A stretch of DNA of 64,000 nt from Nemania diffusa (Eukaryota > Ascomycota > Sordariomycetes > Xylariales > Xylariaceae). Below are positions 35,203-45,712 of this stretch, piece by piece. The notes beneath the pieces were generated by a model that worked only from the letters and a program-made list of their open reading frames with translations, was not told the DNA's origin and made no database searches. How positions within the stretch are numbered: the stretch's first letter is position 1; each line of letters begins with the position of its first letter. The stretch is from NCBI GenBank assembly GCA_038501195.1, contig JBBPUQ010000001.1, positions 4,526,001-4,590,000 of the forward strand, in the 5' to 3' direction. The translations under genes and the position numbers were made by a program.

Positions 35203-37441
35203 TCCGGAATGCTCGGTACTCAGGAGGGAATAGGTACCTGCACATTTCTATCCTGAACGCGGCCGCAGTTAACCGCCTAGGTAATTTAGAGCAATGTAAG
35301 GTAGTGTAGAGCAATGTAGGGACGGAGAGGGTATTTTCCAGCGTTCTGCGTTGCTACCGCTCATCTCCTTTACTTTCCGCAAGCGGCAACCCAACTACAA
35401 ACTGTCAAAGGAAGTGGGAAGAAAGGCAATACAAATAACTACGGGCCCAGCAAGTCTCTTTCTCGGCCAAATCTAAGGAGATCTTTTGTTACCTTGCTGT
35501 ACTAAGATGCCAGTTTGACAAAGACTGCATCCAGCACCGGTAGTCTGTTCGTCGTTCTGGTCCCGTCCCAGTAGCCATCACTCAATCATCGGAGGCGCTT
35601 GGTCAACCCAAACCCCAAGGCCTTATACATACGCACGCATTTTGTGTGAAACCACGCCGACTAACAACCAACAATCTTCAGCACAACACTCAGCCATCGA
35701 AGCGACCATACACAACTCCAATCCTTTGGTCATCATCGTCCCTACACTCTGTAAGTTAATCGTCAACTTGAGTCGAACAGACGCACAGAACGTAGTAGGT
35801 ACCCCTATATTCCTCTAGTCGTCCACGGAGAATACTATTCTGCGGTTATAGTTGTCTCTCCTTGAGGGGATATCAACAAAGGATACCAAAGAACAATCTG
35901 TAAAGCCTTTGGGTCAGAGGTGCTGCATCAGCTAGTAGTACTTCATCGACACCCATTTCAGAGCCAACCCTAGTTAGGGGGGCGTGTAGGGCGTGTACTG
36001 ATCAATAATTCAACACCTAGTTCATACCATACCACACCACACCATACCATATCAGTTGCTCATCTATCAGAGCAACCGTCCCGACAATACCATACGCCTA
36101 TTTCCCAGTAGGCCCTGCTGCTGTATCTAGTACCCGCACCATCTATCCCAGTCCTTACCCAACGGACAGTGTGTCGGCTGAGAGCACCCCGAGAGCACCA
36201 GAGAGGCAAGATCAGTCATACAGGACGCCATCTTACGTTCATTCCCCTTGGTTGTACATTCCATTTCTGCTACGCAAAAGCAAGGCAGACTCTGCATTAG
36301 GTTCGTGCTAGAAGTTCACTTTTTCACCTGACTGACCAGTCCTGCACGTACCCCTACCCCCCGGTCCGCACTTTCATGCCCTGCTCCTCGCCGCATGTCA
36401 GAAACACAAACCCAAATTCTGACAGATCTTATGCTGCGGCTGCATCTCCTTTGCTATATCTTCTGGGCTACGGCTGGCTGTCGATCTCTGCTGGCTGGCA
36501 AACTAGCTGCTGGCGGCCAGGTTAGCCAGGTTGGCCAAGTGGCCGCGCATCCGGCGTCATGTATAGAGAGCATGTGTCTAGGTAGATGTCGGCGATAGAC
36601 ATGAGTAGAAGAGACGTATCAGATAACATTAAAGACTGATTCGCTGGCAGATCCCTCAGACGGATGCTTCTGGTCCCTCGGCTCAACACGCATGGCCACT
36701 CCTTCTCACAGTTAGGCCCGAACCCTTCGGCAACCCGATATCGCCTATCGTTTTCTCTTCGTGGAAGCATCGAAGGAATTACCAGCTTCGGGATCTGTGA
36801 TTCATCCATTGCTTGCTCGCCCATCTGCGCCCCATCCCGAACGCCAGCCACATCGTGTGTCTGAAACAGGAGGTACGGGCGCCTAGGTAAACCCACGAGC
36901 TTGAAGAGGTAGCATATTACCAAATAGAGGCCGGAGATCAGATCAGTTGTTGTCTACTCTGACTGCCCTTGCCGTCACCACCATCCTAGCTCCTGTCTAC
37001 CAACAATAGCTTCGCTGTCTCTATCTGCTAGTGTTCTCCATAGACCGCCCGTCTTACAACTATTCGGCTTTGGAAACCCATGCGAGGAGCAACCGAGCTG
37101 GTTTGTGCTAGTTCCATGAGAACAGCTAGCTTGCGTGTGTCCCAACTAATATTAATCTACCTTATGTCCACGTATGTGCATGCCATATAGATCGAAATCA
37201 GGGGAAAATTAGTGGCCAACGTTCGCCTGCTGCTCTATTTTTAGGAGCAAGGAACTCCCTTTGAAGACCTCTGTTCTTTCAGTCCTCAGCCGCTGTACGA
37301 TACCGTCTTTATCCGCCTTGCCACAAGCCCTTCCAGCCCACTTCATCGTTGAGCTTTGCTACTCGCCTAGTTTCAAAGCTTGGTTCTTTCTATCTCTAAA
37401 TTACTACTCTCTTTAATCAAGGATAAGCGGAACTGGGTGAG

Positions 37442-39607
37442 ATGGAGAAGGGCGACCCCCCGTCCCCGGGACCGTCAAACACTCTTAACCAGACCGACGA
37501 TCTGCTACATAGAGGATTTCAACAATTAATCCAGCACAATGCTGCGTCTACACCATACACTCAACCAGGGCAGCATTCAGTCGATATGGGTAGTCATATG
37601 GGATCGAATCCACACTCGAGATACTCAAGCCCAGGTCCACAGACGAATATGATAACTCCTTACGACCATCACACCCCGATTAACCATGCGTCCCCCTACA
37701 CTGCCCCGGCGTTCACAGGGGGATATCAAACCGCATACCCTTTAGATCCAAGTCCGTATCCCCAACTTCCGGACATGGGATCTTCAGCAGTAAGTCTCTC
37801 TGCATTAGGTTATCTCATCATTGCTTGACAGGAGATACTAATATTTAAACATGGTAAGACCTCTCACAATGCATATAGCACACCTGCTACATCGCCGCCG
37901 ACACCGGTCCAGGCCGATGGAATAACAACCCGTAGTGGGCGGGCCATAATGAGGCCGTCAGCGGCAGCTTCACTTTCAAGATCATCGAGGATCGACAAGC
38001 AGCCAGCAAAAGCTCGAGCAAAAAAGAGGAAGAGAGCCACGGGCGACGCGTTTCCTGAAGAGTCTTTCTCGATGGCCGGCCCACTCAGTCGACTGGTGAA
38101 GGATATCACACATATAGCGGATACCGACATCGAGGCGTATGTGAACCGGTCGCCTGATGATAGGCGACGCGAAGTGGCGCAGTCCAAAACGGGGAAGGTA
38201 AAACGACCGATGAACGCGTTCATGCTCTACCGCAAGGCATACCAAAACCGCACCAAAGAGTGGAAGAGGCTGGACGACATCCGGAAGAAAGAAGAAAGCG
38301 CTAGCGAGGGGAAGCCCGAAAAAGGCCACGACAACCATCAGGTGATATCGCAGGTCTGTGGCAAAAGTTGGAACATGGAGCCCCAGGAGCTGCGCGACCA
38401 GTACGACGAGTGGGCCAAGATCGAACGCAACAACCACAAGGACGCGTTCCCCGACTACAAGTTCGCCCCAGCTAAGTCGAAGACCAAGAAGCCAACCGGA
38501 GGCGGGGGCGGAAGTAATGGCAGCCGGCATGGCGACCGCGATTCGGACGAAGACAACGCATCGAACCTCGACGCATATGACTTCAACGACTGGCCTCAGC
38601 CCGGTAGCGGGCCGCCTTCAAGAGCCACAATGCGGTACGGGGAAGGGGACGGCGAGTACATGATGCCGCCGGGCTACCCGCACTCTACGTACACGTCGCC
38701 TTCGCCTGGTCTACAGGCAGCGCGCCTTCCGCCGGGGTACCAAGCACAGATGCACCACGTCCAGTCGCATCCCTCGTCCTTTCAGTACTCGAATCCAGGC
38801 AAGCCACGGCCCGCAGACTACGGGACGTTAGCACAGGGGCAGTACTATCAGCAGAGCACCGAGTTCGCGCAGCACCCATATTCACACTACGGCGGCGGCG
38901 CACCGTACGGCATCCATCACCAGGGCATGCCGGCTATGGTTGAGAACGTATACATCAACAAGACGAACTCACCGGCGTCGTCGTTCCACAACTCTCCCGT
39001 CCTCGACCATCGCGTGTACAGCGAGCTTATGGGGCCTTCGGCGTCCACGTATGCCGCGCACCTGTCGCATCCGCACTCGGCGATCCCGCACCCGCACCCG
39101 CACTCCCACTTCGCTCGCCATCCCGGCGAACATCAGATAGACCCGTCACTCATGGCGGCGCATCACGGATCGGGGGGCGTGAGCAGCCATGCCGGACACG
39201 ACGCCACGTACGACACCCTAGGGATCCTCGGTCTAGGCCATGGCCACGATTTCGTCACCGACGGTTTGTCGACGTACCACATAGATCACGGCGTTGGCGG
39301 CGGGCTCGGGAGCAGCCACATGGGGTCGCCGCACCCGCAGCAGTTCGAGCAGGCCTACCACACTCCCAACAACGACTCCACCACAACGCCCGGGGCCGAC
39401 GGAGGCGGAGGCGGCGGCGACGCAGCGGCGCACACGGCCGGGGGCGAGTCTTCGTCGTGGCAGGACATGGACACTACCGCCGGCAGCGCAGCGGACACGA
39501 AGATGCCCTCCTCCGACTGGGAGACGACGCTCAGCGGCGCCGCCGAGTTCCAACTCGAGGACATCGACCAGATCCTCGGGACGACGACGGACAGCCCGGG
39601 AGGATAG
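37442..39607 (+). CDS. HMG-box transcription factor, FMF-1 / PaHMG5 / Ste11-like
   Basis: Exons 37442-37789 and 37859-39607 give 698 residues. The TACTAAT branch site at about 37835 favours the acceptor at 37858; an earlier acceptor at 37831 would add nine codons in frame. The HMG box (about 229-310) begins KVKRPMNAFMLYRKAYQNRT and includes HQVISQVCGKSWNMEPQELR and DEWAKIERNNHKDAFPDYKF. It is preceded by the conserved block AYVNRSPDDRRREVAQSKTG. This box resembles the Ste11/FMF-1/PaHMG5 group, which controls mating and fruiting-body development; the box class is seen, the orthology is from recall. The remainder is low-complexity, His/Pro/Gly/Ser/Tyr-rich, with an acidic C-terminal end (EFQLEDIDQILGTTTD) that could be an activation segment. 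Confidence 0.87.
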
Positions 39608-41205
39608 AAATCATATTTAAGAAGCATTCCCAACCCCCTTTCCCCTATCCCCGATACCTTGTACATGATACCACAATCTTATTACTCTATTTCCTTGCCC
39701 CCCTTACCCGCCTTAACACCCTTCCTCTTCGGCACCTCCTCTTTGCTTCCTGATTAGAAAAAGGGGTGGAAATAGACGGGAATCATCATGTCGCCAGCCG
39801 GCACTAAGTTTCTCTTAGAATACGACCCTCAAATAAAAGAAGTACACACGTACATGAAGGGAAAAGGGGAATACAGAAAGAGACAGGGGAGAGATAAGGA
39901 GAAGGGTGGAGGGCGAGGGTCGGGGACGAATAAAGAGGGAGCAAATTTTATCTTGTATTTAATATTCTATTCTTCACTTTTTTCGGGCAAGAAAAATCCA
40001 CCTGTCAATTTTGCCTGGTTCTTTTTCTTTTTTTCTCTCCTTTCTCCCGCGAGATCCAGCTTCTTTGCTTGCATCGATCTTGCGTTGTGCTTCTGCATCA
40101 CTGGAGTCCCTTCTAGCTCTTCTGCTATGTCCCCATGCGTCTGAAGTATTCGTTTTTGAGCACAAGACATAGAAATGGGGGCGAGATGGAGAGAGTGAGG
40201 GTAGGGATTGTAGCTGAGACCGAAGTGCATTTGGGCCAAATTTGGGCGTCTTTTCCCCTCATGTTCGGGATTTTCTCTTATTCTGATTTCCTCGGCTGGA
40301 AGGAGGCTGGCAGAAAACCCTAGGGGTTAGGCAGGGGTGTTGTCTTTCATGATCGTTTGGTTTGGCACTGCAATCGAAACCGGATACCCTTGGACATGCA
40401 TGCTGGTTGGAAGGTGCTGTCGTGTGTGAGCCGCAGAGCTCTCATGAATTGATAAATCTTTCTGTTTTTAATAGACGAGGAGCTCTAGTTCTCAGAGGGA
40501 AGGGTAGCATGGTGATCTCATAGGCGGCATGAATACAGACACAGCATCATTAGTATCACCACGCCTGGGAAAAGGCAGACAGAAATGGAAAGGGGTGATA
40601 AGAATGTTTAATGGAGCAAGGCTGAGAGAATATCCGTTTTACGATTTTGCTCTCTGTGTTTGCTCAGCTAAAACTAGCAAGAAATTGAAACCCTGCCTGC
40701 CTACTAGTAGTAAAGGTAGCACATATGGGCAAGGACTTGACGTGTATATATACTTACCCATATCATACGCGTGGGTTTTCTTTTGCTATACGAGTGTTTT
40801 GGATGTCCGTTTGTTGTCTGATGACTCTTAGTTCGCTGCTCGACCTTCCCTAACCCGGTGACAAAGGGGTCAAGATCTTGCAACAACAGCTGCGAATGAT
40901 ATATAAGAAGCGTGGCGGTAGTATACGTACGCTCTCGCTAGTGCCAAGCGCATTTGATCTGCATGAGAAGAAGCCACTTGACTTACCACGCTTTGTAATA
41001 TCATCGCGTTCCTTACAGTTTAGCGAGATAGTGCCAGAACAACACTCTACTAGTAAAGAAAGCTTGAATGACGAGGGTTTGACAAGCAAGGGATAACAAA
41101 TGTAAATGAGACAGAAAGGCATGCTAAACCATGAGGCGAGAAGACGAAAGGCAAAATATAGGACTAGGTAGAACTGGCATGGAATAGGAAATGTTATTGC
41201 TAACA
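39608..41205. other. Convergent intergenic, no gene seen
   Basis: Probable long 3' UTR of the HMG gene and 3' flank of SEC20. It contains T-rich and A/G-rich patches but no supportable frame. Confidence 0.5.
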
Positions 41206-42568
41206 CTATAGTTCATCTTTGACATGTTGAGAACCAGCAGTCGGAGCATTCGCAACATCTTCATCTTCCATCATCCGCTTTTTGCTGTTTGGAAGCTCCT
41301 CAGGTTCACGATCCCTTAATATAGTATCCCCTTTTCTTTCATCCTCTGGGCTAGGGTTTCTGATTTGAGATTCATCAATGATCCTCCCCACTTCTTCGAC
41401 CATGGACCCATCTTGTTCTCTTGCCTGTGATTCAGTAGGAGGAGTGCCGACTTGGATAGTAGGGACGTCCCTGTTATTCATGTACGCTTGTTGGTGGATA
41501 GAGCTAAGAGAAGCCGACTCAGACTCAGATTTGGACTGCGAGCGTCTTAGCCCAACGGTATTAGAAACACCAACAGCGGTCCTAAATAACAGCTTTAAGG
41601 GCAGCCAGACGAGCCACCAGGTCGGGCCCCACAACAGGCGTCGGAAGATAAGCCACCCAATGGTGACAACTAGTAGATAGAAGGCAGATTGCAGATACCA
41701 TGTGTCCGACTTCTGGCTCTTGAGCAGCGTCCCGAGCAAGGCGCGAGAACTCGAGAGCATCGTGTCGAGGCTCGAGTAATTATCCGAGAGCTGGGCGAGA
41801 GCCTCGGTCGATTCCTTGAGGGTGTTGTGCGCGAAGTCGCTCTTGGCCAGTTCGGCGGCCATTATGTCGTGCGTCCTCCGCATCGATTGCGTCACATCGT
41901 GGCTTGCGCTGATCATCTGTTCCTCCTTGGACATCTCCGAGCTCAGCTGGTGTCGACGGCGGGGGGCGGTGACGGCTGTGGTAGCGGAAGCCAGCGCCGG
42001 AGATGATGCGCCGGACCGCGGGCTCGAGAAGGACGCATAGAGAAGCTCTCTTTCCTGTCGCTGGGCAACGCTTAGACTGCGCTTTGCTGTGATCTGGGCC
42101 TTGCGGAAGGACTTCCGACAACTGCTCGAGTGGTTTCTTTTTAGCGTTCTGGCCTTACATTGCACCGTTTGTCCCGTGACCAAACTCTCTCGTTTGATAA
42201 TATAGACATATAAAGAGCCAAGGGGCGGCTTACAGTTGCAGCTCCTGTCCGAGTCGCTCTGCGCCGTCCTTCAGTCGCTCCTTGTCATGCTGGAGGGCGC
42301 TGGCAGACCTCGCCGGGCGTATGTCGACGATTTCCTCCTGTAGCAATTCGAGCTCTTCCTCCTGTTCCCGCAGTATCTGGTTGATTTCCGAGCTCAGCTC
42401 CGAGCCCACATTCTCGTCATCGGCGGCGCCGAGCGGCACGGATCCGGGTTGAAAGTCGAAGTTGGCGAGACGGTGGATGAGCTCCTTAAGCTGATTTGTA
42501 GCGTCTTGTAGCACGGTTAATCGATCCTGTAGGTCCGTGAAGCGCTTCTCTAATAAATCTAGGGACAT
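41206..42568 (-). CDS. SEC20: Sec20-type SNARE with C-terminal KDEL
   Basis: Sec20 is an ER t-SNARE for COPI-dependent Golgi-to-ER retrograde transport, acting with Tip20, Ufe1 and Use1. Exons 42234-42568 and 41206-42148 (85-bp intron) give 425 residues. The N-terminal helices (MSLDLLEKRFTDLQDRLTVL) are Tip20-binding-like. The SNARE-like helix spans STEALAQLSDNYSSLDTMLS and its flanks. One transmembrane segment follows (YLQSAFYLLVVTIGWLIFRR). After it is an approx. 125-residue lumenal tail that ends in HVKDEL, matching yeast Sec20, which ends in HDEL. The splice acceptor GGCCAG at 42149 keeps phase. Domain order and terminal signal make the call firm. Confidence 0.92.
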
Positions 42569-43013
42569 GGTTGGCGGCAAACATCTAAAAGTAATACAGT
42601 CAAAAGGAGAGGAGCTGAATGCGACAGCTGTCCCTTGAATATTTCCACGGTGGCATTTTCGCCCTGTTACCAGTGACGTTGTCAATACCTACCTAGGTAG
42701 GTACTACCCAGCTACAGTAGGTACTTCTATAATGGAAATCTGTACGCAGTACTCCGTACCCACCCACGACCTCTTAAACCCCTGTCTCTACAGCTGTACC
42801 ACCGCCACTATGCTACCTACAGATAATCCCTGCACCGCCTCGTCTGGTCAGCCAAATCAGCCACAATCATGAGCTTCGAAAACCTCCAGCAATACAGAGT
42901 ACAGCGCTGTACCCCAACACTAGATAGTCGCTATCGTAGTAGATTAGCAACAAGCTCATTTCTTTCCCTGTTCACCGATAAGATAACTATAGGTAGTTAT
43001 TGAGTGCGCAGGT
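42569..43013. promoter_or_regulatory. Divergent SEC20 / mL53 promoter region
   Basis: A 445-bp head-to-head spacer. It contains TACCTACCTAGGTAGGTA (about 42686-42703), CTACAGTAGGTAC just after it and GTACGCAGTACTCCGTAC. No TATA box in a typical place is obvious. Confidence 0.55.
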
Positions 43014-43446
43014 ATGAATTCAATCGACAAGCCTTCCACCTCGATACAGACACTGACCAGCGCATTTTACGCCAGACCGCCGCCCACGATGATTACCCGC
43101 TTCATCACCGAGGTGAACACCAAGTTCAACCCTTTCTCCATGGGCTCGCGCGCCACGCGGCTCTTCCTCAGCTACCTGCCCCCCAACGCCCGCGCCTCGG
43201 GAATGCAGATCAACACCACCCTGCTCGCCCGGAACTCGACCGAGCCAAACTTTCTCAGCGTCAAGTTCAGTGCGTTGTATTCCGTTCGCCTGCCTTCCCG
43301 GCACCCGCACTAACATGCCCGCGTTTACAGAGGATGGCAAGGAGATGACCCTCAATGGCGAGACTCTGGGCATTAAGGGTATCATCGAAGAAGTAGACAG
43401 ACACTCCCGCGCCCTGCAAAAACAAGCAGACCTTTCCGACGGCTAG
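43014..43446 (+). CDS. MRPL44: Mitochondrial large-subunit ribosomal protein mL53 (MRPL44 in yeast)
   Basis: Exons 43014-43269 and 43331-43446 (61-bp intron) give 123 residues. The visible motifs MITRFITEVNTKFNPFSMGS, ATRLFLSYLPPNAR, QINTTLL and, after splicing, KDGKEMTLNGETLGIKGIIE are those of the mL53 family. It is a small subunit of the mitochondrial 54S particle, imported from the cytosol; the N-terminus is Ser/Thr-rich with few acidic residues. The intron falls in a lysine codon, which the splice restores. Confidence 0.88.
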
Positions 43447-43992
43447 TCGATCTCCCAAGTACCCTACTGTACTTCTTTTCTGTACATCTACGAGCATTGA
43501 TCAGGCGTTTTGGTTGGCTGAGCGAGATACCACTTGGTTGGACAGCTATGTATTGTACGCTTCAACGATTGCCAGGAATTAGCAACAAACTTACAGATAA
43601 ATCCTAGTACTTGAATGAATTGGGGTACCTGTCACCAACGCGCTGGTGGCAGAAATATCCCAGTCAAACACACAAATCTAGTACAACTCTACCCGAGTAT
43701 CAGGCGCATACAAAACCATTCCACCAATCATACCAGAACAGAACCGTGCAAAAGGGCGGTTATGCTTTGTGTAGTGCCCACGAATCTCATGGCATGAGAA
43801 ACTCGACACGTTTAATGACTTCTCGGCGACTATGCAGCTGTACTTTTTTTATTCTTTAATAGAGTCTACGTAGATTCAAATGGAGCTATCCGCGTGGAAA
43901 TAGTAACAAGGCATGGGGTGGCGGTATGCCACGACCCTTGGTGCATTTACATCGGCTTTGTATGAAACTTTTATCTAACGCTAAACCGTCCA
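43447..43992. other. Convergent intergenic, mL53 / pyrophosphatase
   Basis: 3' flanks of both genes. Short open frames here (for example near 43611) have no family features. Confidence 0.5.
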
Positions 43993-45712
43993 CTACGAAG
44001 CAGCACCGCTGATGAAGAACCATTTGTCGATCGAGCTGTCGATCGGCTCGGGTGCTAGGTTCTCGCTAGGGGGGATAGGAGGTAGCTGGTCTGGAGTGAC
44101 ACGGCTGGGGGAGTGGGCAACAGTCAAGTTGGTGCTGTGGGATGGTTAGTCTCTTGCACTAAGGCCGCGGGGTGGGATACATACGTCGAAATACCACCCG
44201 GCTGGGTTTTACCGGTGATGAGTTTCTCCCAGGCCTCGGCACATTCGTGGATGACATCCATGGCATAGCTATAAGCTGCGTTAGCCCAACCTGATTTAGC
44301 CGATTAATAGCAGAGGTTTGGAACGTACGCCTTGTTCTTGCATTCGCCGGTGAAGGCGAATTGGTTCTCAGGCTTTCCATCGGGGATCTTGTAGATACGG
44401 AACCACTCGTTGGTAGCGCGGAGAAGACCGGGGAGGTGGCGCTCGACATCCTCGACATCGTTGAGCTTAGGGGCCAAAGGATCCTTAACATCAACGACGA
44501 TGACCTTCCAGTCAGTCTCCTCCTCATCGAGGAGCGCCATGACGCCGAGGACCTTGACCTGCTTGACTTGGCCGGGGTAGCCGACGAGCTCGCCAATTTC
44601 GCAGACATCAAGCGGGTCATTGTCGCCCTTGGCCTTAGTCTCCGGGTGGATAGAGTTAGGGTCCTCCCAAGTCTGTAGGAGAACGTGTCGAGTCAGTGCA
44701 TGTCACAAAAGCCGGACGAACGGAGTAAGGAGCTAAGCCCAGGGCTTCACACTTACCTGGGGGAAAGCGCCGTAGTTCCATAAGTAGCCCTTGTGGGGGA
44801 AGCAGTTTCGGACAAATCGAAGCTTGCCTTTCTTTACATCCTGCTTGATAGGGTTGAGGAGCTCGTCCTTGGAAATCTAGAGGGAATTGAAGCGTCAGCG
44901 GCGATGTGAACAAACAGCGAGATGATGTGCGAGGATTTAAATACCTCGAGCTTAGCGTTGGTCCATCTTGGAATCTCAACAACCATGTTAAGGATGGTCT
45001 GTTCCTGGTTGGCATAGAGGGGGATGTCGTGGAAGGGCGAGATGGGGACACCATCCTTCTCAAAATAGACGCGGTGCTCTAGAGTGTTGGGCGCAGCAAC
45101 CTTGCGAATGCTGTAGGGAGACGCCATCGTGGAAGCCGGGTCGGGCGCGGGTGTATGGATGTTTGGGTTATGAGATGACGAAGGAGAGCCCGAGAAGTGT
45201 CGAGCGAGTTGGGCAGAACGTTGAGACGCTATGTTGGCGACGGGTGTGGACGTGCCAACAGATGATAACAACGAGGAAGAGGAAGAGGGAAAAGAGAGGG
45301 TCCGGTAGGAGGGGAGGATTGCTGCAGGTTGCGTAAGTAATGAATGGAAATTACGAGATGAGCAGGGTGCAGTGGTAGTATGTTTGGTGGTGGTGCTCAA
45401 GGGAGAGGAGGGGTGGTGGGAAAAGTGGACACCAGCTTCAGCAGCCGTGGGTGGAGGGGGAGGGGTTGCGACGTCGCCGCTGCCGTCACGGTTCCTGGTT
45501 GTCCTACAAGGCCCCGCTAATGCGCTGATTGAAAGAGTATGATTGGCCCGTTGCGCTGAGCGTATTACTAGTCGTGCAGCTGGCATAGACACAGGTAGAG
45601 ACACGGGCCATGCTAGTGGGCGAGCTTGCGGCTGATGCTGTTTTTTTTGTTGTTTCGCTAGTGCCGGAACCCGCCTTTGCAGAATCTTCTCAATTGCTCG
45701 TGATGATGACAT
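43993..45712 (-). CDS. Inorganic pyrophosphatase with long N-terminal extension
   Basis: Family I inorganic pyrophosphatase: PPi + H2O to 2 Pi, with Mg2+. Exons 44945-45712, 44757-44876, 44329-44672, 44185-44268 and 43993-44134. From the upstream ATG (45712) the product has 485 residues; from the internal ATG at 45127 it has 290, the normal fungal length, beginning [20 protein letters not shown]. Active-site motifs include the signature [10 protein letters not shown] and [20 protein letters not shown]. The 195-residue extension is basic, Ser/Pro-rich and poor in acidic residues at its start ([20 protein letters not shown]), and shows RHFSGS just before the internal start, as in a cleavable mitochondrial presequence. 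Whether both starts are used is unknown. Confidence 0.92.

Larger units (their letters stand above)
32438..37441. other. 5-kb gene desert and probable long leader of the HMG gene
   Basis: No coding region I can defend. It contains a decayed two-copy repeat (34161-34316) and an AGAAC/AGAGC repeat (35133-35202). From about 35640 it turns into C/T-rich, ATG-poor DNA with a donor-like CTGTAAGTTAATC at about 35750, which looks like the transcribed leader of the downstream HMG-box gene, possibly with a leader intron. A 110-codon ATG frame at 33563-33895 has no recognisable features. Confidence 0.45.
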
